Source of the DNA: Chrysomallon squamiferum
Taxonomy: Eukaryota > Mollusca > Gastropoda > Neomphalida > Peltospiridae
Length of the DNA stretch: 64,000 nt
NCBI GenBank assembly: GCA_012295275.1
Contig: CM022673.1
Coordinates: 22,001,413 to 22,065,412, forward strand
Reading direction: 5' to 3'
This document shows positions 57,498 through 64,000 of the stretch, one piece after another. Under the pieces are notes generated by a model. It saw only the letters and a list, made by a program, of their open reading frames with translations, did not search any database and was not told the DNA's origin. How positions within the stretch are numbered: position 1 is the first letter of the stretch; the number at the start of each line of letters is the position of its first letter. The translations under genes and the position numbers were made by a program.

Positions 57498-60400
57498 TCA
57501 CACTTCAAAGGCTGGAAACTTGGCACAGCAAGGATCCAAAATATCAGCCAAAAAGTAAATAGTTCCTGCCATTCCTAAACAGTAATAATAGTAATATATT
57601 ATTAACAACAATAATCAAACAACAACAGTAAAAATAATCATAACAGTAACAGAATAAAAAAAAGAATTGCTGTATATTTCTTTTATTTTAAAGCAAACTG
57701 AAATCAAAATTCTTAAGCATATTAAATTAGAAAAATACCAAGCTTTATATAATTAAAATTGTAATTAATGAAAAACAATATATTCTTCTGATTACAAAAC
57801 GAAAAATCATGTTCTATATACAAATCTCTATATTACTGTCTATCCCCTATGAATAAAAATTAATGTAATATCAATGGTAGTGTTTTAATGTCATTTTAAA
57901 TATAACATATTTTACATTTACAAAGAAATGAATTTCCCTTAATGCTTGTTTTAAATTGATGCTTTATGGTTATTATTTATTATTATTTATTATTTTTTAT
58001 TCTATTTAAAGGTTATAATTATTTATACATTCATTGTACTAGCTTAATTTTGGAGATAAAAGTTATAATCTTTATTTCAAAATTGTAATGTTTGGCATTC
58101 CTTTATTTTCTGTAAAGTGATATGTAATTTAATAATTTTTCATGAAGTTGATTTAAAAAACTTTAAAAATCTTCAGTTTGCATAAATAAGTCAGTAACCA
58201 CCTTCAAAAAGTGAAAATGGATGATCAGGTGTTCTACATCCATGTTTACCATAGTCAAAACACCATTCTGCAAACTGAAAGATATGAAAAATAAAAATTA
58301 ATAATAATAACAAATTAAAAATAAGTATAAAGACATTAAAGTAATAATTATTGTATTTCCATACTTATTTTGGCAAAACTGGGTATGATGTTATTGTTTA
58401 CATACCTTGAATGCTTTATACAGATAAGATGTGTCATTTGTAAGTTTGTAAATTGCCAGGAATGCATATGCATTGCCAGCAGGACCGTGGCAAATACCAT
58501 AACCTTTCTTCAAGAGACCTCGTTGCCAAATAACCACAGCACAGTCTTTGGCTGCTCTCAGATATTTTTCAGCTTTGTATGTCTAAGAGTATAATAAATA
58601 CAGAACAGTCATTTCTTAAATCAAAATATATTATATTTTTAGTTGATTAATTGTATGTTACAACAAATACATTTTAAAACTAAAACAAACAGTTAACTAG
58701 TATTTCATCCAAGAGGTTTGGTAATGGATCATTCAGATTTTGACGTAACTTGACTATAATCTCATCAACTTTAAATACATATAAAAATAAAATATAATGA
58801 TTGAATTTGAATCCTCAGACAATTCTCTTTCCATTGATTCCAGCTTTGTTCAAAGTTCTCCATAGGTTGAGAAAAAAGAATCTAAATTTACTAAAGTAAC
58901 CAAAATACAAAGTTACAGCAAAATAAATGCTACCTGATACATTAACAGACATAAAATAATTTATAACCTAAGTTTATTGCAATGCAAATAAATCAAATTA
59001 TTATTACAGTCTGTAACTGTAAAATGAAATATAGATTTTAAATTGCACAGCAACAAAATTTAATTTTAACAAAAACAATAACTCTGACCTTGTATGCAAG
59101 TATGAACATGTGTATCCATCCAGGAGCTCCATGACACCAATGCACGAGTTTGTCAGTTCCCTTGCCCAAAGATGAAGGACAATTGCCTGATGGGAAACGC
59201 AGAGATAACATGTAATCAATGCTTGGTTTGACCAGACTGTCAATTTCTGACTGAAGAGCTGGGATTCTCACCTAATCAATGAATGAAAATTATTTTATTT
59301 TCCATAATGTAAACAGAAACAAATGATCAACATGAATTATAAATAAAATTGTACATAAAATATTTTCACAAATATATTTGAAGATGAAACAAAAATAAAA
59401 AAACCATTTAAAATACAAATTTTTACTCTGTGTCTTGCTATCAAAGACTATTTATTTTTAAAGTTCTCCAAAATCATTACAATAAGGTATTTTTAGTTAT
59501 TGTTTAAATAAACAATTAAAATAAAGAAACAGCTTCTATATCTTAGACAGACATGTACTCATTAATTATTTTTTGTTTTGTTTTTTAATTTCAAGAAATC
59601 AGTGATTCATACTTGCAAAAGCATGTAAAATATTCCAGCTAATCCATGAGCTGCTCCCAGATAATAGCTGTCATGCCATGAATACATCAGTGGGCATTCA
59701 AATCTGCCATTACGACTCATTGTCTGACCTGATTTTAGTATTAGCCTCACAACCTTTAAAAAAAAAAAAATCTATTATATAAAATATTATGTGCAATGAA
59801 TATCAATGTAATGTTACATAGTGTAATTACTCTATATTTATAAGAAATAACAGATGTCCTCTAAAAAGTTGAAAATAATTTACATTGTATATTCTCAGTT
59901 AGTATTCTGATGCAAAACCAATAATTAAAAACTAAAATAAGATAAATAAATAAAAGGTAATAAAATTAATCTAAATATGAAATTTCAAATAAACAATAAT
60001 GTTGTTTACAAACAATTCCTGACTACTTCACATAACATTTGGGATAAAAAATGTTAATGAATATTTCTTAGTTACAAACCTTTACATTACAAACAGTAAA
60101 ACTTATTGCTTAAAAGTGATTTGGTCCAGGTCTTGCCTGTTTAAAAAAATCACAAAAACTGAAAACATTTTAAAAATTGCTCTTATTATTAAAAAAAGGG
60201 CCGAAATTTTTTTTTTTGTCCAGCTTCATACTAAGCAAAATCTCAAACCTTAGCAATAAGTTCTGTGTCTACTACTTCAGGTCTAAGATGTTTCTGAACA
60301 AACAGCAGAGAGTAGAGATAACCAGCACGTCCATACAATATTTCATCAGGAATTGAGCTATCATCCAATTTGTGATGTAAATCAAATAACCTAGTGATAA

Positions 60401-62533
60401 ATATAGTAGAAAACAAACACTATTTAATTATTTAATCTATTGCAACTATAAGAAAATACAATTTCAGAATTATTAAAACAGTACTTTTTTATAGTATTTA
60501 TAAATTTCCAATAATTTCTTGTAAATCTTATAATTTAATGTATATATTTATATATATTTTATTATTATTATTATTTTTTTTAATTACTGTATCAAGCAGT
60601 CTCTGCACTCTCTGCTTTGTCCAAGTCTGTTATATATAACTGCTCCCAGGGCTAAAGGTCCAGCATCTCCACAGAGAAATGATACTCGTTTACCCTTGAG
60701 GTGATTAAGAGGTCTTTTAATGTATTCCAGAGCATTCTCGATATGTGACATATCAGAGGATCTTCCAATTGTTTTATATAAGTGAAAATGTAATAAGGCA
60801 ATCCCTGTTGGAAACAGAAATGTTTATATTGTTTAAGCATAACAGAATTTAATAAGAAAATATATTTTACATTTTACTTAGCCTAGTTTTTAAAATTAAA
60901 ATATTATTATTAAATTAAAGTAATTAAAAAAACAGACATGAAATTTATTACAACAAATTTCAGGAAATATATAAACTGACAGCTTATCTAATTATGCCTG
61001 ACAATTTGAAAGATTTAAGACTGAAATATGTTAATGTATGTTAAGGAAAAATAAATTATGATCATAACCAATACAAAAATCACAATATTTATTTTACTAC
61101 ACGGTCATAAATTTTTGAATTACAAGTTACTTTTGCCATTTTATTTTGAATTGACACTGTTTTTTGTGTGTGTGTGTGGGTGTGGGTGTGGGTGTGTGTG
61201 ACTATGAATAATATTAAGTCTATAATTGAGATAGGTTCTGCACTCTAAATGTGCTGCAACAGCACCAAGTTTCAGGATACATATTCCCTAGTAAGAAGTA
61301 TAAAGAGAGACTGAATTTTCCTTTTAGAGAATATTTGGAATCAAAAGTTTATGATCGCAGTTCAAATAAAATTATTTGATAATGAGTAAATTATTACGTT
61401 ACTAATTTAAAAAAAGCTTGATTTACTCACCAGAAGATCCAGTGTATATTGTAAAGTCATTAGGATCAGCATCATTCAGTCCAGCCTTCATGCGAGTCAT
61501 CAGAGTTTCAATATTGCTTAAAACCACCTTCCTTAATACACTGCATAGCTGACATATAAATATCAACACAAATAACAGAAAATACCTCACACACACACAT
61601 ACTGAAACACATTTAAAGTATGAAAATTAGAGCTGTAATCAGAACTTGTTCTGCATATAGTTTCTTGTGGTTCTGACAAAGGCTACTGTTTTTGATTGGG
61701 AAAAAGGGATCCTTTATATATGCATACCATACCACAGACAGGGTAGTACGTATCACAGCACTGACTTGAATGAGAAATAGAGCAATAGGTCCACCAAAAT
61801 GAATTGCCCGCTAATCCACTGCACATTTTTCTTGTTCCTTATCATTAAGATTCTATCGTTAATAGTAAATTATAAAGACCAATGTAGGGGAAAACAATGG
61901 TTGGAAAATGAAAAACTTTATTTGACACAAGTAATAGAATTAGATATATCCATACTTCTATTGCTAGAGAAGTTAATGTGCAAACTGCTGTATAACAAAT
62001 ACAGTAACAATAAAAACCGCAACAAAAAGAAAAGAAAACTCCAGAACCTCCAAAAATTCAGAAATAAAATTGAATACAAAATGATAAATTTAATTAGCCA
62101 GGTAAGGTAGATCTTACACCTGTAATCATACTAAATTTTATTAAACAATTCCAAGACAATGCACATTTTTTCCAAGTCTAATTACAACAGTTTTATCCAA
62201 CATATCTAAAATGTATTGTAAATTTCTCGTTTTGATACTGTAATGTAACATTAATGAAATATGACTTTTATTCCATTTTCCTTTTAAAAAATGAAAATAT
62301 TATATCCTTTTTAAAAGTGAAATATATATTTTTCAATGACAAAATGTGTAAGATCATGTTAAGGATAACAACAATTAAATTCTTATAAAACCACTGTAGT
62401 CTTATAATTTTGTTCTAATTTCATATATGAATAAATGAATGAAAAAAAAATTAACAACAACCTTTTCATTTTCTCCAAGAAGTCTTTGTCCATCATAATC
62501 AGGATATGGATTTGGAAAAGCTCTTTCATCCAT
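57498..62533 (-). CDS. LANCL1: LanC-like protein (LANCL1/2 type), nine exons, 399 aa
   Basis: Eukaryotic relative of bacterial lanthionine cyclases; family members bind zinc and glutathione and add thiols to dehydroamino acids. Exons in transcript order: 62533-62462, 61548-61431, 60804-60588, 60390-60249, 59753-59613, 59271-59089, 58582-58406, 58274-58202, 57574-57498. All are GT-AG and the 1200 nt close in frame. The protein starts MDERAFPNPYPDY, like the MAQRAFPNPYADY start of vertebrate LANCL1, and ends GTIYFLADI...FPAFEV. The seven GxxG repeats of the alpha/alpha barrel are all present: TGSSGIALL, CGDAGPLAL, YGRAGYLY, GAAHGLAG, CHGAPGWIH, CHGPAGNAYAF and EGMAGTIYF. Zinc ligands are Cys276 (HWCHG), Cys322 and His323 (GYGICHG), the same numbers as in human LANCL1, and the length of 399 is the same. 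Expected location is cytosol or membrane face. Whether it is the ortholog of LANCL1, 2 or all three cannot be decided here. Confidence 0.95.
58275..58405 (-). other. LANCL1 intron 7 (131 bp)
   Basis: A short AT-rich intron between the exon with the Cys322-His323 zinc motif and the FAEW exon. No element is seen. Confidence 0.7.
58406..59271 (-). CDS. LANCL1: LANCL1 exons 6-7: zinc-binding centre
   Basis: Exon 59271-59089 encodes HWCHGAPG with Cys276, and exon 58582-58406 encodes KKGYGICHGPAGNAYAF with Cys322 and His323. By family structure these three residues hold the catalytic zinc. The intron between them (506 bp) is AT-rich without notable content. Confidence 0.93.
59272..61430 (-). other. 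LANCL1 introns 2-5
   Basis: These introns are 197 to 626 bp long, AT-rich, and show no extra exon or RNA. Intron 2 carries a GT/GGGTGT-rich simple tract at about 61164-61200, and intron 3 a TTA/T-rich stretch next to the exon 3 donor. Confidence 0.6.
61549..62461 (-). other. LANCL1 intron 1 (913 bp)
   Basis: A stretch at about 61640-61830 is somewhat richer in GC than its surroundings and may be an old repeat fragment. The frame at 61799-62110 on the + strand has a low-complexity end and is not called a gene. The donor at 62461 (GTTGTT) is weak, but the join gives the family sequence in frame. Confidence 0.55.
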
Positions 62534-62933
62534 GGTTCATCAGTAATTCCTCAGTAGCAGTAAATGTCTCAAAATTACAAAACTTCAGGCAATGAATTTT
62601 ATACAACTGTAACAATATAGTAATATAACATAGTCATTTATGTGAAAGGTTATGGTTTCTAATGTCATAAAAAATATAAAATATATATTGCCCATATTTA
62701 CACAATTTGAATGCACTGTATACCGGTAACATGTATTGTAATCTTTAATAATTAATAATGTAAAAAAATGCTGGTTATATGTTATCTGATAAAAACATCA
62801 TTTTGTAAGATCATTAATAAAGTTTAGTGATTTCTTACAGAATCACAGTTTCTAACTATATAATAAAAATCTTATTTAATGATAAATGAAAGTCACAATT
62901 CAAAATATATATATATATTTAATTTATTATTTA

Positions 62934-62965
<32 letters not shown>

Positions 62966-63571
62966 TATTGTTTATTTATTATTATTTTACCTTTTTTTTT
63001 TTTTTTTTGGTTTCAATTTATGAATCATAAAGTGCATTTCGTAACAATAACCCAAATTATATATATATATATGAAACAAAAATGTAGACGGCTATTTTCA
63101 CTGTTTTTTCTCATTAATATTTTAGAGATCACAGTATTTAATGTAAAATGCATCAATAGTAGTCAAATAAGGCTTATATGCACAATGCAGTTTATAGTCA
63201 AACAAATCATGTTTTATACAATTAATGTTATAAACTGACTTTATGAACTGTCCTAATGTGACACCAACCTAATTTTTCTGTTGTTTTTTTGTTGTTGTTT
63301 TTTTTTGGATTTTTTTTTTTTTTTTACTTATTTGAAGATGGTCACGGAACTGTAATTAATGCTATTAATGTTATTTTTCAAAACATAATGTTCACAAACG
63401 TTTTTTAATGTTCTCCAGATATTATCAGTGACAGAAAAAAATATAAATAAATAAAACTTTTAAAAAGCAACTCTGTGAATTATCTGAGCATATCACTTTA
63501 TCAGCGATCAAGAACGACTTTTTCTTAGATAAGAAATTAATGTCTCATTGTCGTCCCGTTATTACTACTAC

Positions 63572-63606
<35 letters not shown>

Positions 63607-64000
63607 GTATTAGTATTAGTATTAGTATTATATACGTCAAAGCTATTATTAATATCTAATAAAATAAAATTTGTAAAAAAATAAAGCGAGTGGTAAATAC
63701 AAACTGTTTTAACACAGAATTAGATAAATATTATTATCTTTTTATATCTTTTTTGGAAGCAGACGGTTTATTTATTACGCCAAAGCTATGTAAGTAAACG
63801 AGTGTTTGTCAGTCTATGAGGAAATCGCCATTTTTGTGTTTATAAAGTTGGTAAAATTGGTAAATTGCATGATCTTAATACAATTTAAAATATATATATT
63901 GTCTATCGGACAGCGTTCCATCTGTCAGGTAGGCTTTAAATAATAATATGCTTCAAAATGTGTGAACTATTTATTATTAGACAATAATTGAAAGAAACAG
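62534..64000. other. LANCL1 upstream flank
   Basis: The leader should lie just above 62533. No TATA or TCTCGCGAGA element was identified. Simple repeats dominate: TTA-rich at about 62937-62967, (TTA)n at about 63556-63604 and (TTAGTA)n at about 63603-63630. The 119-codon frame at 62879-63238 runs through such repeats and is not supported as a gene. Confidence 0.6.
63556..63630. repeat. (TTA)n passing into (TTAGTA)n microsatellite
   Basis: About 16 TTA units pass into four or five hexanucleotide TTAGTA units. It lies upstream of LANCL1. Confidence 0.9.

Noticed and set aside
62879-63238. 119-codon frame upstream of LANCL1
   Set aside because: Its sequence is dominated by Ile/Phe from TTA and T tracts and resembles no protein.

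Overview
The window looks like nuclear DNA of an invertebrate animal. It is strongly AT-rich, full of di-, tri- and tetranucleotide microsatellites, and its genes are split into many short exons with GT-AG introns from under 100 bp to 8.7 kb. Protein similarity, judged by memory of the families, places the genes clearly in animals. The repeat style and intron sizes suggest a lophotrochozoan, probably a mollusc and possibly a cephalopod; that assignment is inference. No bacterial, CRISPR, phage or operon features are present.

Layout: (1) bases 1-5312 (+) hold the 3' end of a gene whose last exon is over 5.3 kb and encodes an unrecognised disordered Ser/Glu/Asp-rich protein with recurring RG motifs. 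(2) 5313-10527 is its 3' flank plus microsatellites and a 597-bp terminal-inverted-repeat element (7205-7801). (3) 10719-13005 (-) is a small five-exon gene that I assembled from splice sites. It encodes a 215-residue secreted protein with a signal peptide and one laminin-G-like domain. (4) 14756-42838 (+) is a 28-exon formin-like (FMNL) gene: MG myristoylation start, GBD/FH3, coiled coil, a single-exon polyproline FH1, FH2 and a C-terminal DAD-like tail. It predicts 1008 residues, or 1023 with a candidate 45-nt cassette exon. A TCTCGCGAGA element lies 190 bp before the start codon. (5) 42839-48624 is FMNL 3' flank/UTR. (6) 48728-55628 (-) is a nine-exon ALDH9A1-type aldehyde dehydrogenase, 513 residues with a probable mitochondrial leader. 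Its introns carry three different TA-flanked or inverted-repeat elements and a TATA-to-polyA cassette. (7) 57498-62533 (-) is a nine-exon LANCL1-type LanC-like protein of 399 residues with zinc ligands at Cys276, Cys322 and His323. (8) 62534-64000 is its upstream flank.

The complete genes have unrelated jobs: secretion/adhesion, actin assembly, aldehyde oxidation in the carnitine or betaine pathway, and glutathione/thioether chemistry. I see no single operating system linking them. The less expected content is the uncharacterised giant-exon protein, the compact secreted laminin-G protein, candidate alternative exons of the formin, a pre-miRNA-like hairpin, and several small DNA-transposon-like elements, one of which has ends resembling pogo/Tigger elements.

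Exon boundaries were worked out by hand from splice consensus and reading phase. Every exon chain closes in frame, but no transcript evidence was available.
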